Numbered from the stretch's first letter, positions 1 through 9,100 are shown. The stretch: DNA of 64,000 nucleotides from Clostridia bacterium (GCA_017509255.1 JAFWQA010000037.1:35992-99991), one strand, 5' to 3'. The notes: generated by a model not told the origin, from the sequence alone. Made by a program: numbers and translations.

Positions 1-8
1 CTCAGGTA

Positions 9-37
9 TTTACAAAAAAGGCCGGATAGTGTAAAAT
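9..37 (+). promoter_or_regulatory. Sigma-A-type promoter of the CUT2 sugar transporter operon
   Basis: TTTACA at 9-14 and TAAAAT at 32-37 are separated by 17 bp. Downstream, TTCCGGA (51-57) and TCCGGAA (65-71) can form a leader hairpin just ahead of the AAAGGAG ribosome site at 78-84. The promoter is read from sequence alone. Confidence 0.6.
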
Positions 38-92
38 ACGGTCAGAAATTTTCCGGAAAGATAATCCGGAAGTAAAAAAAGGAGATGTGTCC

Positions 93-1169
93 ATGAAAAA
101 GATTCTTGCTCTGGTACTTGCTCTTGCTCTGTGCATCAGCTGCGCATCCGCTCTGGCCGCGGGTGAGAAGGTCGGTGTGTCCATGCCCACCAAGGACCTG
201 CAGCGCTGGAATCAGGATGGCGCCAACATGGAAGCCAAACTGAAGGAAGCCGGCTACGAAGTCGAACTGCAGTTCGCGTCCAATGACCCCCAGCAGCAGC
301 TGGCTCAGGTTGAGACCATGATCGACAACGGCTGCGCCGTGGTCGTTATCGCTGCTATCGAAGGCAAGTCCCTGGGCGCTGCCCTGGACAAGGCCGCTGA
401 AAAGGGCGTCAAAGTTATCGCTTACGACCGTCTGCTGATGAACAGCGCGGCTGTTGACTACTATGCCACTTTCGATAACTTCAAGGTTGGTGTCATTCAG
501 GGCACCTACGTGAAGGATGCTCTGAAACTGGACGAAGCTGAAGGACCCTTCGTGATCGAATTCACCGCCGGTGACCCCGGTGACAACAACGCGGGCTTCT
601 TCTTCGACGGCGCTATGTCCGTTCTGAAGCCCTACATTGACGCCGGCAAGCTGGTTGTGACCTCCGGCCAGATCGAGTTCGAGAAGGTTGCTACCCCCGA
701 ATGGAAGCCGGACACTGCTCAGGCCCGTGCTGAGAACATCCTGTCTTCCTACTATGCCGATGGCACCAAGCTGGATGCCTGGCTGTGCTCCAACGACTCC
801 ACCGCTCTGGGCGTGACCAACGCTCTGGAAGCCAACTATGACATCGCTACCTATGGCTGGCCGATCATTACCGGTCAGGACTGCGACGTTACCAACACCA
901 ACAACATGATCGATGGCAAGCAGGCTATGTCCGTGTTCAAAGACACCCGTACCCTGGCTGCTCAGGTTGTGAAGATGGTTGGCCAGATCCTGAAGGGTGA
1001 AAAAGTCGACGTGAACGACGAGAAGACCTACGACAACGGCGTGAAGGTTGTTCCTTCCTTCCTGTGCGATCCCGTTATCGGCACTGCGGAGAACTACAAG
1101 GAACTGCTGATCGAATCCGGCTACTACATCCTGCTGGATGACGGCCATGTCGACAAGCTTCCCGAATAA
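93..1169 (+). CDS. chvE: CUT2 monosaccharide ABC transporter substrate-binding protein (ChvE-like)
   Basis: Extracellular binding protein that delivers a monosaccharide to the ATPase and permeases encoded next. The protein starts with a signal peptide (MKKILALVLALALC, then an A-rich cleavage region ending ASALAAG). It continues as a periplasmic-binding-protein/LacI-like fold: GVSMPTKDLQRWNQDG, then a DPQQQ.AQVETMIDNG segment, and the ligand-binding CSNDSTALGVTNAL and TGQDCD segments typical of ChvE/XylF proteins. Start: ATG at 93 sits 8 nt after AAAGGAG; an in-frame GTG at 87 lies too close to it. At 358 aa it has the usual family length. The Cys near the signal end could be a lipidation site, but the context is not a clean lipobox. 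The sugar (xylose, galactose, arabinose or several) cannot be told from sequence. Confidence 0.9.
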   Translation: MKKILALVLALALCISCASALAAGEKVGVSMPTKDLQRWNQDGANMEAKLKEAGYEVELQFASNDPQQQLAQVETMIDNGCAVVVIAAIEGKSLGAALDKAAEKGVKVIAYDRLLMNSAAVDYYATFDNFKVGVIQGTYVKDALKLDEAEGPFVIEFTAGDPGDNNAGFFFDGAMSVLKPYIDAGKLVVTSGQIEFEKVATPEWKPDTAQARAENILSSYYADGTKLDAWLCSNDSTALGVTNALEANYDIATYGWPIITGQDCDVTNTNNMIDGKQAMSVFKDTRTLAAQVVKMVGQILKGEKVDVNDEKTYDNGVKVVPSFLCDPVIGTAENYKELLIESGYYILLDDGHVDKLPE

Positions 1170-1191
1170 TTAACCCCGTATCATGATTTAA

Positions 1192-1220
1192 GATGCAGGC
1201 GGGCCCAGCCCGCCTGCATC
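1192..1220 (+). other. Intercistronic hairpin after the binding-protein gene
   Basis: GATGCAGGCGGGC (1192-1204) pairs perfectly with GCCCGCCTGCATC (1208-1220) around a 3-nt loop. There is no U-run, so it is more likely an mRNA 3'-end stabiliser or partial attenuator. Such an element would allow more binding protein than ATPase/permease to be made. Confidence 0.6.
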
Positions 1221-1311
1221 GTTTAAGGAGAAAGACAATTACTGATTTTTTGTCCAATTCATACGTCCTGCAGACCGCCGGGCGGTCTGAGAGGAAAGCT
1301 GGAGGAGAGCC

Positions 1312-2856
1312 ATGGCAAAGATATTGCTTGAAATGAAGAATATCACAAAGACTTTCCCGGGCGTAAAAGCACTGGATAACGTGAATTTCCAGGTCGAAGA
1401 GGGAGAGATCCATGCGCTGGTAGGTGAAAACGGCGCCGGAAAATCCACTCTGATGAACGTGCTGAGCGGTATTTATCCCTACGGAACCTACGAAGGGGAT
1501 ATCATCTACGACGGTAAAGTCTGTGAATTCCATAACATTAAAGACTCTGAAAAACTGGGTATTGTCATTATCCATCAGGAGCTGGCACTGGTTCCGGAGA
1601 TGACGATCGGTGAAAACATGTACCTGGGCAACGAACGCGGCCACAAATACGCGATCGACTGGAACACCACCTATGCCGAAGCTGATAAATACCTGAGAAT
1701 GGTCGGGCTTTCCGAAAGTTCCAAGGTTCAGGTCAAAACCATCGGCACCGGCAAACAGCAGCTGGTTGAAATTGCCAAGGCGCTGGCAAAGAAAGCGCGG
1801 CTGCTGATTCTGGATGAGCCCACATCCTCCCTGAATGAAGAAGATTCCCGCGCATTGCTGGATCTCATGCTGGAGTTCAAAAAGCAAGGGATGACGATGA
1901 TCATCATCTCCCACAAACTCAACGAGGTCGCTTATGTCGCGGATACGATAACGGTGGTCCGCGATGGTGCCACCATTGAGACCATCGACAACCACGGCAC
2001 TGAACAGGTTTCCGAAGAGCGGATCATCAAAGGCATGGTCGGCCGTGAGATTACCAACCGCTTCCCGAAACGGGACAATGTACAGATCGGTGATATCCAG
2101 CTGGAAGTGGATCACTGGACAGTTCATCATCCGCTGTATCCGGAACGCAAAGTGGTTGACGACGTATCCATGTACGTCCGCAAGGGCGAAGTCGTCGGTA
2201 TCTACGGCCTGATGGGCGCCGGACGGACGGAATTGGCCATGAGTATTTTCGGGCAGAGCTATGGAACCAATTTTTCCGGTGAACTGAAGATCGACGGAAA
2301 ACCGGTTAAGATGAAGAAGAGCGAAGCAGACGCGATCAAGCATAAGATTGCTTATGTAACTGAAGACCGGAAGGGCAACGGACTTGTATTGAGCCAGTCC
2401 ATCAAGGTCAACACTTCCCTGGCTCATCTGGATGCGATTTCCAGCCATACGGTCATCGACGGCGACAAGGAATACGCCGTTGCAGAAGAGTACCGCGACA
2501 AGCTGAAAATTAAAACCCCGACTGTGGAACAGCTGGTGGGCAACCTCTCCGGCGGTAACCAGCAGAAGGTACTGCTGGCTAAGTGGATGTTTGCGGAACC
2601 GGACATCATGCTGCTGGACGAGCCGACACGCGGTATTGACGTCGGCGCCAAGTATGAGATCTACTGCATCATCAATGACCTGGCTGCTGCCGGAAAATCG
2701 GTGGTGATGATCTCTTCCGAACTGCCGGAAGTTCTGGGCCTGTGCGACCGGATCTACATCATGAATGAAGGTAAGATGGTCGGCGAAATGAAAGGCTCTG
2801 AAGCGACACAGGAAAGCATCATGGCTGTAATCCTTAAATCCGGAAGGGGTGAATAA
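1312..2856 (+). CDS. mmsA: CUT2 sugar ABC transporter, double ATP-binding protein (MmsA/GguA-like)
   Basis: Cytoplasmic ATPase powering sugar uptake, with two fused ABC domains in 514 aa as in RbsA/XylG/MmsA. Domain 1 has Walker [10 protein letters not shown] near residue 42, an [21 protein letters not shown]-loop region and Walker [12 protein letters not shown]. Domain 2 has the degenerate [11 protein letters not shown]-loop usual for the second half, [14 protein letters not shown] (signature) and [16 protein letters not shown] (Walker B). ATG is preceded by GGAGGAGAGCC. The next permease gene starts 2 bp after the stop, so the two are translationally linked. Family assignment is firm; substrate is not known. 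Confidence 0.95.
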   Translation: MAKILLEMKNITKTFPGVKALDNVNFQVEEGEIHALVGENGAGKSTLMNVLSGIYPYGTYEGDIIYDGKVCEFHNIKDSEKLGIVIIHQELALVPEMTIGENMYLGNERGHKYAIDWNTTYAEADKYLRMVGLSESSKVQVKTIGTGKQQLVEIAKALAKKARLLILDEPTSSLNEEDSRALLDLMLEFKKQGMTMIIISHKLNEVAYVADTITVVRDGATIETIDNHGTEQVSEERIIKGMVGREITNRFPKRDNVQIGDIQLEVDHWTVHHPLYPERKVVDDVSMYVRKGEVVGIYGLMGAGRTELAMSIFGQSYGTNFSGELKIDGKPVKMKKSEADAIKHKIAYVTEDRKGNGLVLSQSIKVNTSLAHLDAISSHTVIDGDKEYAVAEEYRDKLKIKTPTVEQLVGNLSGGNQQKVLLAKWMFAEPDIMLLDEPTRGIDVGAKYEIYCIINDLAAAGKSVVMISSELPEVLGLCDRIYIMNEGKMVGEMKGSEATQESIMAVILKSGRGE

Positions 2857-2858
2857 CG

Positions 2859-4097
2859 ATGAGTGAAAATGTTAAGAAAGCCCCGAATTTCAGGAAAAAT
2901 GCAACTGCATTTATGCAGAAGTACAAGGCGGGCGAGTTTTTTCAGAAGTACACGATGGTGCTTGCCCTGGTTGTCGTGATTGCGTTCTTTGCACTCCGGA
3001 CCGGCGGAAAGACTCTGCTCCCCGCCAATATCAATAACCTGATTGCCCAGAATGCTTACGTATTCGTGCTGGCAGCCGGTATGCTGCTCTGTATCCTGAC
3101 CGGCGGTAACATCGACCTGTCTGTCGGTTCCGTGGTTTGCTTCGCCGCTGCAGTCGGTACCGTTTTGATGCAGGCGGGCGTGAACATGTGGATAGCAGTG
3201 CTTGCCATGCTGGCGATCGGCCTGGCAGTAGGCACTTTCCAGGGATTCTGGATTGCAAAGGTGCATGTGCCTGCGTTTATCGCCACGCTGTCCGGTATGT
3301 ATGCCTTCCGCGGCTTCTCCAATGTGGTGCTGGGCGGTTATCAGGTATCCATCACGAACCAGAGCTTCCTGGATCTGTTCGGCGGCGGTGCAGGCTGCTA
3401 TGTACCGGATTATCTTCGTCAGCTGTTCGGACTTGCCAACGGCAAGCCCAATATTACCTGCCTTGCGGTGGGCGGACTGGCAGTCGTCATCTATATCCTG
3501 ATGACGATCAGGAAGGTACATATCCAGAAGAAACTGCAAATCCATCAGTCTATTATCGGCACGGCGATCACCACTGTTCTCATCTCCGCTGTCATTATCT
3601 GGCTGACGCTGAAACTGGCCAGTCACAGAGGTATCCCGACTGTGATGATCTGGATCTGCATGGTTCTCGGTATCTATCAATATATTACCACCCGGACTGC
3701 TATCGGACGTCATCTGTATGCGGTAGGCGGCAATGAAAAGGCAACAGCGCTGTCCGGTGTCAAGACCAGAAACGTGTTCTGGTTTGCATATGCCAGTATC
3801 GGCCTGATGGCCGGTCTGGCCGGCATCCTTACAGCTGCGCGGGCGAGAGGTATTGATCCGACCTACGGTGAAGGCTATGAAATGGACGCTATCGCATCCT
3901 GCTTCATCGGCGGCGCATCCGCGTACGGCGGAATCGGTAAAGTATCCGGAATGATTATCGGTGCTGTGCTGATGGGTGTTATCAACCAGGGCATGGGTAT
4001 TCTGGGCGTTGACTCCAACTACCAGAAAGTGGTTAAAGGTATCGTGCTGCTGATTGCCGTTATGTTTGACGTGCTGAGCAAGCGGCAGAAACGGTAA
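2859..4097 (+). CDS. mmsB: CUT2 sugar ABC transporter permease, first copy (MmsB/GguB-like)
   Basis: Integral membrane permease of 412 aa. Many hydrophobic segments follow a 35-residue polar N-terminus. Family hallmarks are LTGGNIDLSVGSVVCFAAA, VHVPAFIATLSGMYAFRG and ATALSGVKTRNVFWFAY, plus ASCFIGGASAYGGIGKVSG near the C-terminus (ATPase-coupling region). A charged insert around residues 205-225 (RKVHIQKKLQ) matches the longer MmsB/GguB subgroup rather than the short RbsC/XylH form. It follows the ATPase by 2 bp and precedes a second, different permease by 9 bp, which suggests a heterodimeric pore. Confidence 0.9.
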   Translation: MSENVKKAPNFRKNATAFMQKYKAGEFFQKYTMVLALVVVIAFFALRTGGKTLLPANINNLIAQNAYVFVLAAGMLLCILTGGNIDLSVGSVVCFAAAVGTVLMQAGVNMWIAVLAMLAIGLAVGTFQGFWIAKVHVPAFIATLSGMYAFRGFSNVVLGGYQVSITNQSFLDLFGGGAGCYVPDYLRQLFGLANGKPNITCLAVGGLAVVIYILMTIRKVHIQKKLQIHQSIIGTAITTVLISAVIIWLTLKLASHRGIPTVMIWICMVLGIYQYITTRTAIGRHLYAVGGNEKATALSGVKTRNVFWFAYASIGLMAGLAGILTAARARGIDPTYGEGYEMDAIASCFIGGASAYGGIGKVSGMIIGAVLMGVINQGMGILGVDSNYQKVVKGIVLLIAVMFDVLSKRQKR

Positions 4098-4106
4098 GGA
4101 AGGAGG

Positions 4107-5285
4107 ATGACAAAAATGGATAAGAAAGTACTTGCTTCCACACTGAAAAAGAACGCCATGCTCGTCGTCCTGGTCCTCGTATATCTGTTCTTTATGGTTC
4201 TGACCGGAGGCGGTATCTTCAGACCGACAAGCTTTAATGCTTTGATCAGCCAGAATGCCTATGTATATATTCTTGGCTGCGGTATGCTGATGTGCATGCT
4301 GACCGGCGGCAACATCGACCTTTCCTGCGGCGCTTTCGTCTGCCTGCTGGGCGCAATTGGCGGCGTGCTGATGGTCATCCAGGGATGGGGTACAGGTATT
4401 TCGCTCCTGGTGGTCCTGCTGATCGGTATTGTATACGGCTGCGGACTGGGCGCACTGGTGGCTTATGTACGTGTTCCGCCGTGGATCGCGACCCTGGCCG
4501 GTTATCTGGCATTCCGCGGACTGGGCACCGCTATACTGCGCGCCAATTCTTCCACGGGTTCGATCGGACCGTTCCCTGACAGCTTCCTGGATATCTTCTC
4601 TCGCATTGTTTTTAAGACTCCGGAGGGAGTAATGAATATTCCGTGCATTGTTGCGGGTATTGTTGCGGCGGCACTGGTTGTGCTTCTGGTGTTCCGGAAC
4701 CGTGCGGTACGTCTGAAGAAAGGGTATGAAGCGGATTCATTTGGCGCTGCGGCTGCCAAGAGCGGCATTGGCGCAGCTGTGATTCTGCTTGTGATGTACA
4801 AGCTGTCCCTGGCCGGTGGTATTCCTACCGTGCTGCTGTGGGTGACAGGTATTGTGCTGATTTATTCCTTCATTACCAGTAAAACAACGATCGGCCGTCA
4901 CTTCTACGTGGTAGGCGGCAACATTGAGGCAGCCCGGCTGTCCGGTGTGAACACCAAGCGGATTATGTTCCTGGCTTACCTGAATATGGCGGTGCTGACA
5001 TCCATTTCCGCCATGACGGTTATTGCCCGGTTTACCGCTGCCAATGCAAACGCAGGTAAGAACTTCGAAATGGACGCTATTTCCGCGTGTGTGGTGGGCG
5101 GTGTTTCCGCCAGCGGCGGTGCAGGTTCCATCCTGGGTATGGTGATCGGCGCTACGCTGATCGGCGTGATCAACCTGGGCATGTTCCAGATCAGCCTGGA
5201 CGCGAACTACCAGCGCGTGGTCAAGGGCTTCGTGCTGCTGGCCGCCGTGGTGTTCGACATCCTGTCCAAGCAGAAGCAGAAGTAA
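4107..5285 (+). CDS. CUT2 sugar ABC transporter permease, second paralogous copy
   Basis: Second permease of 392 aa, clearly a paralogue of the preceding one: the same LTGGNIDLSCGAFVCLLGA, VRVPPWIATLAGYLAFRG, AARLSGVNTKRIMFLAY and SACVVGGVSASGGAGSILG blocks occur in the same order. Like its neighbour it carries a polar insert (RNRAVRLKKGYEAD). AAGGAGG stands ahead of the start; the first ATG at 4107 gives MTKMDKK, and ATG 4116 is possible. CUT2 transporters usually have one permease gene; two neighbouring divergent copies imply a heterodimer or alternative pores. Last gene of the transporter operon. Confidence 0.9.
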   Translation: MTKMDKKVLASTLKKNAMLVVLVLVYLFFMVLTGGGIFRPTSFNALISQNAYVYILGCGMLMCMLTGGNIDLSCGAFVCLLGAIGGVLMVIQGWGTGISLLVVLLIGIVYGCGLGALVAYVRVPPWIATLAGYLAFRGLGTAILRANSSTGSIGPFPDSFLDIFSRIVFKTPEGVMNIPCIVAGIVAAALVVLLVFRNRAVRLKKGYEADSFGAAAAKSGIGAAVILLVMYKLSLAGGIPTVLLWVTGIVLIYSFITSKTTIGRHFYVVGGNIEAARLSGVNTKRIMFLAYLNMAVLTSISAMTVIARFTAANANAGKNFEMDAISACVVGGVSASGGAGSILGMVIGATLIGVINLGMFQISLDANYQRVVKGFVLLAAVVFDILSKQKQK

Positions 5286-5312
5286 GACCCGCAGGTAAAG
5301 AAGCTGCAAGCA

Positions 5313-5342
5313 CCCCCCGTGGCCGCGGTCACGGGGGTCTTG
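5313..5342 (+). terminator. Probable terminator of the CUT2 transporter operon
   Basis: CCCCCCGTG (5313-5321) pairs with CACGGGGGT (5330-5339). Only a short T-rich tail follows, so termination may be incomplete and some transcripts may reach the small downstream gene. Confidence 0.5.
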
Positions 5343-5369
5343 TGGATAAAGGAACGAAGGTGTTTTTGA

Positions 5370-5618
5370 TTGAACCGGAACAAAACGAGATCCAGCCTGC
5401 TGGGCATTGCCGGCGGCTATCTGGTCTACCTGGCCTATGAGCTTTTCCGGGACCGGAATATAGCGGAAACCACCATGACGCCCTTTGCGCGCTGGCTGTT
5501 TATCGCGCTGTTCGTGCTCTTCGGCGGCGGGCTGATGGTCTACGCCTTCCTCCAGTGGAAAAAGGCGGATAAGGCGGAGGAAGAGGAAAAGAAGGACGAT
5601 CCGGAAAGCCTGAAATAA
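5370..5618 (+). CDS. Small membrane protein of unknown function
   Basis: 82 aa with two hydrophobic stretches (about residues 8-22 and 40-62) and a strongly charged tail (KKADKAEEEEKKDDPESLK). The start is TTG at 5370 with GAAGG 10 nt upstream; no ATG fits. I recognise no family. It is followed after 24 bp by two paralogous soluble proteins and may be co-transcribed with them. Confidence 0.6.
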   Translation: MNRNKTRSSLLGIAGGYLVYLAYELFRDRNIAETTMTPFARWLFIALFVLFGGGLMVYAFLQWKKADKAEEEEKKDDPESLK

Positions 5619-5642
5619 CCCCCGGAAGGACGCTGGTGACAC

Positions 5643-6086
5643 ATGAATGAACAGATCCTGAAAATAGAGGAAGCCTTCGGAGCCTACCGGAGGGAGCTGG
5701 AGGAAGGCCTGAAAAAGGCGAAGCCGACGGACGGGCTGCTGGGCTTCGGAAGGTCCGTGAAGGACGACGCCTGTCACGACCGGTTTGACGAAAGGATCGC
5801 GCAGGCGGTGAGCGAAATGACCGCCGGAGCGCCCGCCGCGGAGGACGCGGAAAGGGCGCTGCGCCTGATCCTGATGCGCAGCCGGGAAGCGGAGTGGCAC
5901 CTGTCCGCGCAGTGGATGCTGCGCGCGGCGGAGCGGCACGCGCTGGCCCTGGTGCCTTTCCTGAAGCCGGAAGCGGCGGAAACGCTCTGCCGGGAGTACG
6001 GGGAGTGCTACAGGCGGTGGGACCGGCTGCCGGCCCAGAAGGAGATATACAAAGCCCTGAAGGCACGGGGAAGGAGCGGAAAATGA
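5643..6086 (+). CDS. Unknown protein, first of a paralogous pair (DGLLGFGR motif)
   Basis: 147 aa, soluble and predicted helical. It shares with the next protein the ordered signature DG-[LV]-LGFGR-x4-DD-x-CH-x-R-x-D near residues 29-52, and a C-terminal pattern in which R..L..QAERHALA is followed by W/F, Q and K-[EK]-I. The conserved Cys-His and Asp residues could bind metal or be structural; this is a guess. The end overlaps the next start by ATGA, so the pair is translationally coupled. I do not recognise the family. Confidence 0.7.
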   Translation: MNEQILKIEEAFGAYRRELEEGLKKAKPTDGLLGFGRSVKDDACHDRFDERIAQAVSEMTAGAPAAEDAERALRLILMRSREAEWHLSAQWMLRAAERHALALVPFLKPEAAETLCREYGECYRRWDRLPAQKEIYKALKARGRSGK

Positions 6087-6520
6087 GCGAACTGAGTCTG
6101 AAGGCATCCCTGCAGGCTGTGCTGGACACCTATGACGGGGATGTGCGCGAGGTGGAAAAGAAACGCCGCCCGATGGACGGCGTGCTGGGCTTCGGGCGCG
6201 CGCCGGCGGACGACCCCTGCCACGGCAGGATGGACAAAGCTGTGGAGGAGCTCCTCGCGGCGGCCGGGGACGCGCCCGCGGAGGAAGCAGCGGACGCGCT
6301 GGAGCTGCTGCTGGGCGCGGCGGGGGCATACGAGGGCCCGGAATACGCGAAGCTGTCCCTGGTCGCGGCGCAGCGGCACGCCCTGGCACAGGCTGCCCGG
6401 CTGAGGGCGGAGGACGCTGCGCGCCTGCTGGACGCCTATATGAAGGCGTATCCGCGCAAAAGGCAGTTCCCCATCCAGAAGAAGATCGTCCAGGCGCTGG
6501 AAAAGGCGGCGCGCGGATGA
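6083..6520 (+). CDS. Unknown protein, second of a paralogous pair (DGVLGFGR motif)
   Basis: 145 aa from the ATG at 6083, which overlaps the preceding stop (ATGA) and has GGAGCGG upstream; longer in-frame starts inside the neighbour are shadows. It aligns end to end with the previous protein (RRPMDGVLGFGRAPADDPCHGRMD versus its DGLLGFGR...DDACHDRFD, then AAQRHALAQAARL). Tandem duplication with divergence, kept as an overlapping pair, suggests two subunits of one complex. Function unknown. Confidence 0.7.
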   Translation: MSELSLKASLQAVLDTYDGDVREVEKKRRPMDGVLGFGRAPADDPCHGRMDKAVEELLAAAGDAPAEEAADALELLLGAAGAYEGPEYAKLSLVAAQRHALAQAARLRAEDAARLLDAYMKAYPRKRQFPIQKKIVQALEKAARG

Positions 6521-6573
6521 AAAAACCGCAAAAAACGCGTACGACCCGGAAAAGAACCGGGAAAGGAAGCGGG

Positions 6574-6600
6574 AACGGGAGTGGCAAAGCCGCTCCCGTT
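6574..6600 (+). terminator. Strong hairpin ending the paralogous-pair operon
   Basis: AACGGGAGTGGC (6574-6585) pairs with GCCGCTCCCGTT (6589-6600) across an AAA loop. A TATAAT box follows directly at 6605-6610 and probably belongs to the promoter of the WG-repeat gene; no good -35 is visible. Confidence 0.55.
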
Positions 6601-6646
6601 GTGCTATAATCGTTTCTGCAAATATGAAGAATATCGGAGGAGGCAC

Positions 6647-8107
6647 ATGATGAAACGTTTTATCGCATGGATACTGGTACTCCTGATGGTCTTTGCCGTG
6701 GCGACGGCGTCCGCGGCGGATAAGAAAAAGAAGGACCCCGGCTACATCGATCTGAAGCTGAGGGGCGTTGTGATCAACAGACATACGGCGTATATCGGTT
6801 ACCAAGACTGGGATACCTCCCTGTACGGCATCATGACCAACAAGGGCAAGGTCGTGCTCGAGCCGACCTACTACCGGATGAGCGCCGTGTATGATTACCC
6901 AATGTTCACCGTGGAAGCGAATGTGAATGACCCCCAGAGGGAAGGCGTCATCGACAAAAAGGGCGAGGTGATCGTCCCGGCGGAATACATGGACGTCAAG
7001 GTTCTGTCCGACCGCTGGATGATCGGTATCAAGGTGGAGGAATGCAAGGCGGAGGACAAGGAGTACACCGTTAACTACATCGACGCGGATCCCGTCTTCT
7101 ACAGGCTCTCGTCCGTGGACGTCTATTACAAGGGCAAGAAGGTCGGCGATTTTTCCCGCGCCCAATACGACAGCGCCAGCGCGTGGGGCGACTATATCAA
7201 GATCACCGCGCGCGACAAGACCCAGTCCGTGTACAACAAGAAGCTGAAGAAGTCCGCCTTTAAGGGAGATTACATCAGCGAATACGACTCCAGCTACTAC
7301 AAGGGTAAATATACCTACACCCACACCGGCACCAACAAGCCGGCCTTTACCGAAGGCTGCACGCTGAAAAAGGAAAACGTGAACAAGTACATCCTGTACA
7401 ACAAAGGCGAGGCCATCGGCCTGGACGGCACGGTCCTTTTCAAGTCGGACTTCGAATACCTGGACGAATTCAGGGGCGGCTACGCCGTGGGCAGAATGAA
7501 CGACAACAAGAGAGGCGTGATCAACGAAGCCGGTGAGGTGATCATTCCGGCGGAATACGACCAGATCGGCAACACCGAGAAAAAGCCCTTTGAATACGGC
7601 TGCATCAGCGTGGTGAAGGACGGCAAGTTCGGCTTTGTGAACGACAAGAACCAGGTCACCTGCGCCTTTATCTACGGCAAGGACAGCGTACAGAACTACA
7701 CGACCTTCGCCAAGGTCAAGAACCCGGACGGCACCGTGACCGTGATGAGCGGCCTGATCGGCGTCCTGCCGGACACGTACAAGAGCGCGGACATCATGGG
7801 CGGCGGCGCCCGCTGCTTTGAGGCGGAGGACGCGGACGGGAAGGCAGCCCTGATCGACATTCTCGGCAATGTGATGATCCCGTGGACGGAAACCTACAAC
7901 ATCAGCTACAACCTGCTGGGCACCGTGGCGGCCTACCAGCTGGAATACGGCACCTACCGCATCTATCACTTTGACGCCTTCGATCCCAAGACGATCCCGG
8001 AACCCACGGAGCAGACCGTTCCCACCTGCCCGAAATGCGGCTATGTGTTCCCGGACGGCCATGTGACGAACTACTGCCCCGACTGCGGCACCAAACAGAA
8101 GAAGTAA
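6647..8107 (+). CDS. Secreted WG-repeat protein with C-terminal zinc ribbon
   Basis: 486 aa from ATG 6647, 4 nt after GGAGGAG; the signal peptide (MMKRFIAWILVLLMVFAVATASA) begins here, so the longer ORF is not used. The body has repeated WG/KWG-like units of the form G.I...G.VV.P..Y, such as GVIDKKGEVIVPAEYMDV, RGVINEAGEVIIPAEYDQIG and GKFGFVNDKNQVTC, which fold as beta-propeller-like repeats of unknown role. The C-terminus is a double-CxxC zinc ribbon (CPKCGYVF...CPDCG). A secreted protein ending in a zinc ribbon is odd, since these are usually cytoplasmic; it may be anchored and not fully exported. Confidence 0.75.
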   Translation: MMKRFIAWILVLLMVFAVATASAADKKKKDPGYIDLKLRGVVINRHTAYIGYQDWDTSLYGIMTNKGKVVLEPTYYRMSAVYDYPMFTVEANVNDPQREGVIDKKGEVIVPAEYMDVKVLSDRWMIGIKVEECKAEDKEYTVNYIDADPVFYRLSSVDVYYKGKKVGDFSRAQYDSASAWGDYIKITARDKTQSVYNKKLKKSAFKGDYISEYDSSYYKGKYTYTHTGTNKPAFTEGCTLKKENVNKYILYNKGEAIGLDGTVLFKSDFEYLDEFRGGYAVGRMNDNKRGVINEAGEVIIPAEYDQIGNTEKKPFEYGCISVVKDGKFGFVNDKNQVTCAFIYGKDSVQNYTTFAKVKNPDGTVTVMSGLIGVLPDTYKSADIMGGGARCFEAEDADGKAALIDILGNVMIPWTETYNISYNLLGTVAAYQLEYGTYRIYHFDAFDPKTIPEPTEQTVPTCPKCGYVFPDGHVTNYCPDCGTKQKK

Positions 8108-8126
8108 TCGACAAGCCGATCCCCGG

Positions 8127-8165
8127 GACCGGCCGGAACGCTCCGGCCGGTCTCTTTTTTTGTTT
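8127..8165 (+). terminator. Rho-independent terminator of the WG-repeat gene
   Basis: GACCGGCCGGA (8127-8137) and TCCGGCCGGTC (8142-8152) form a very GC-rich stem. It is followed by TCTTTTTTTGTTTTT. Confidence 0.85.
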
Positions 8166-8192
8166 TTATGCGGTACCTTTCCTCCCGTTTCA

Positions 8193-8221
8193 TTGTCAAA
8201 GCAGGGGCGCTGTGTTATACT
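8193..8221 (+). promoter_or_regulatory. Promoter of the transglutaminase/pilus gene cluster
   Basis: TTGTCA (8193-8198) and TATACT (8216-8221) with a 17-bp spacer, placed 61 bp before the ATG at 8282. Confidence 0.7.
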
Positions 8222-8281
8222 CAAACTGGTTGAAAATGGGAACGTTTGAGCGAGTGCTTTCGGAGACGGGGGGACGCTGCA

Positions 8282-9100
8282 ATGACGTGGAGGACCGGCA
8301 AAAGACGCGTATTACTGACGTGTGTTTTGCTTGCCCTTTTTTCCGCTCTGCTGGCGGTCGGCGTTTCCGAGCTGCTGCTGCCGAAGAGCACGAAAAACCT
8401 GAAGAAGAACGGCGACCTGACGGTGGATATCGGCAACGCCTCCGAGGGCTATATCATGGCCTGCGGCAAAAAGTCCGGCCGGCGGATGAAGCTGCGCGTC
8501 CGGTACGGGAACGACACGCTGACCTATGACCTGAACGGCGGCGGCGACTATGAGGTGTTCCCCCTGCAGTACGGCAGCGGGGAATACACGGTGATCCTGT
8601 ACCAGAACACCAGCGGCAAGCGCTATACCGAGGAGGGCCGCCTGTCCTTCACCGTGAAAATGCAGGACGAGCTGCGCTGCTTCCTGTATCCGAACCAGTA
8701 TGTGAACTACGACGAAAAGACCAAAGCCGTGGCCGAGGCGGAAAAGCTCTGCGCCGGCCTGACCGGCCAGCGGGAGATCTATGACGCCGTGGTGAGATAT
8801 ATCAAGGAGAACTTCAAATACGACTATATGAAGAGCAGCAGGGTCCAGCCCGGGCAGCTGCCCCAGATCGGGGAGGCCTGGGACAAAAAGATGGGCATCT
8901 GCCAGGACCTGGCGGCCATCACGGTGGCCATGCTGCGCAGCCGGGGCGTGCCGGCGCGCCTGATGATCGGATACCTGGGCAACACCTATCACGCCTGGGT
9001 GACCGCCGTGGTGGACGGGACGGAGCAGTTCTTCGACCCGACCGTGGAGATCGGCGGCGCCCGGAACGGCATGGAGTATACGCTGGAGCGGTATTACTGA
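8282..9100 (+). CDS. Membrane-anchored transglutaminase-like protein
   Basis: 272 aa. An N-terminal hydrophobic anchor (RRVLLTCVLLALFSALLAVG) precedes a beta-rich linker and a transglutaminase-like core. The catalytic triad is visible: Cys in GICQDLAAI, His in NTYHAWV and Asp in FFDPTVE. Such proteins act as cysteine proteases or protein cross-linkers at the cell surface. ATG 8282 is preferred over an upstream TTG because the latter adds a polar piece ahead of the membrane segment. The type IV pilus genes follow 30 bp later, so it could process or cross-link surface proteins of that system (inference). Confidence 0.8.
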   Translation: MTWRTGKRRVLLTCVLLALFSALLAVGVSELLLPKSTKNLKKNGDLTVDIGNASEGYIMACGKKSGRRMKLRVRYGNDTLTYDLNGGGDYEVFPLQYGSGEYTVILYQNTSGKRYTEEGRLSFTVKMQDELRCFLYPNQYVNYDEKTKAVAEAEKLCAGLTGQREIYDAVVRYIKENFKYDYMKSSRVQPGQLPQIGEAWDKKMGICQDLAAITVAMLRSRGVPARLMIGYLGNTYHAWVTAVVDGTEQFFDPTVEIGGARNGMEYTLERYY

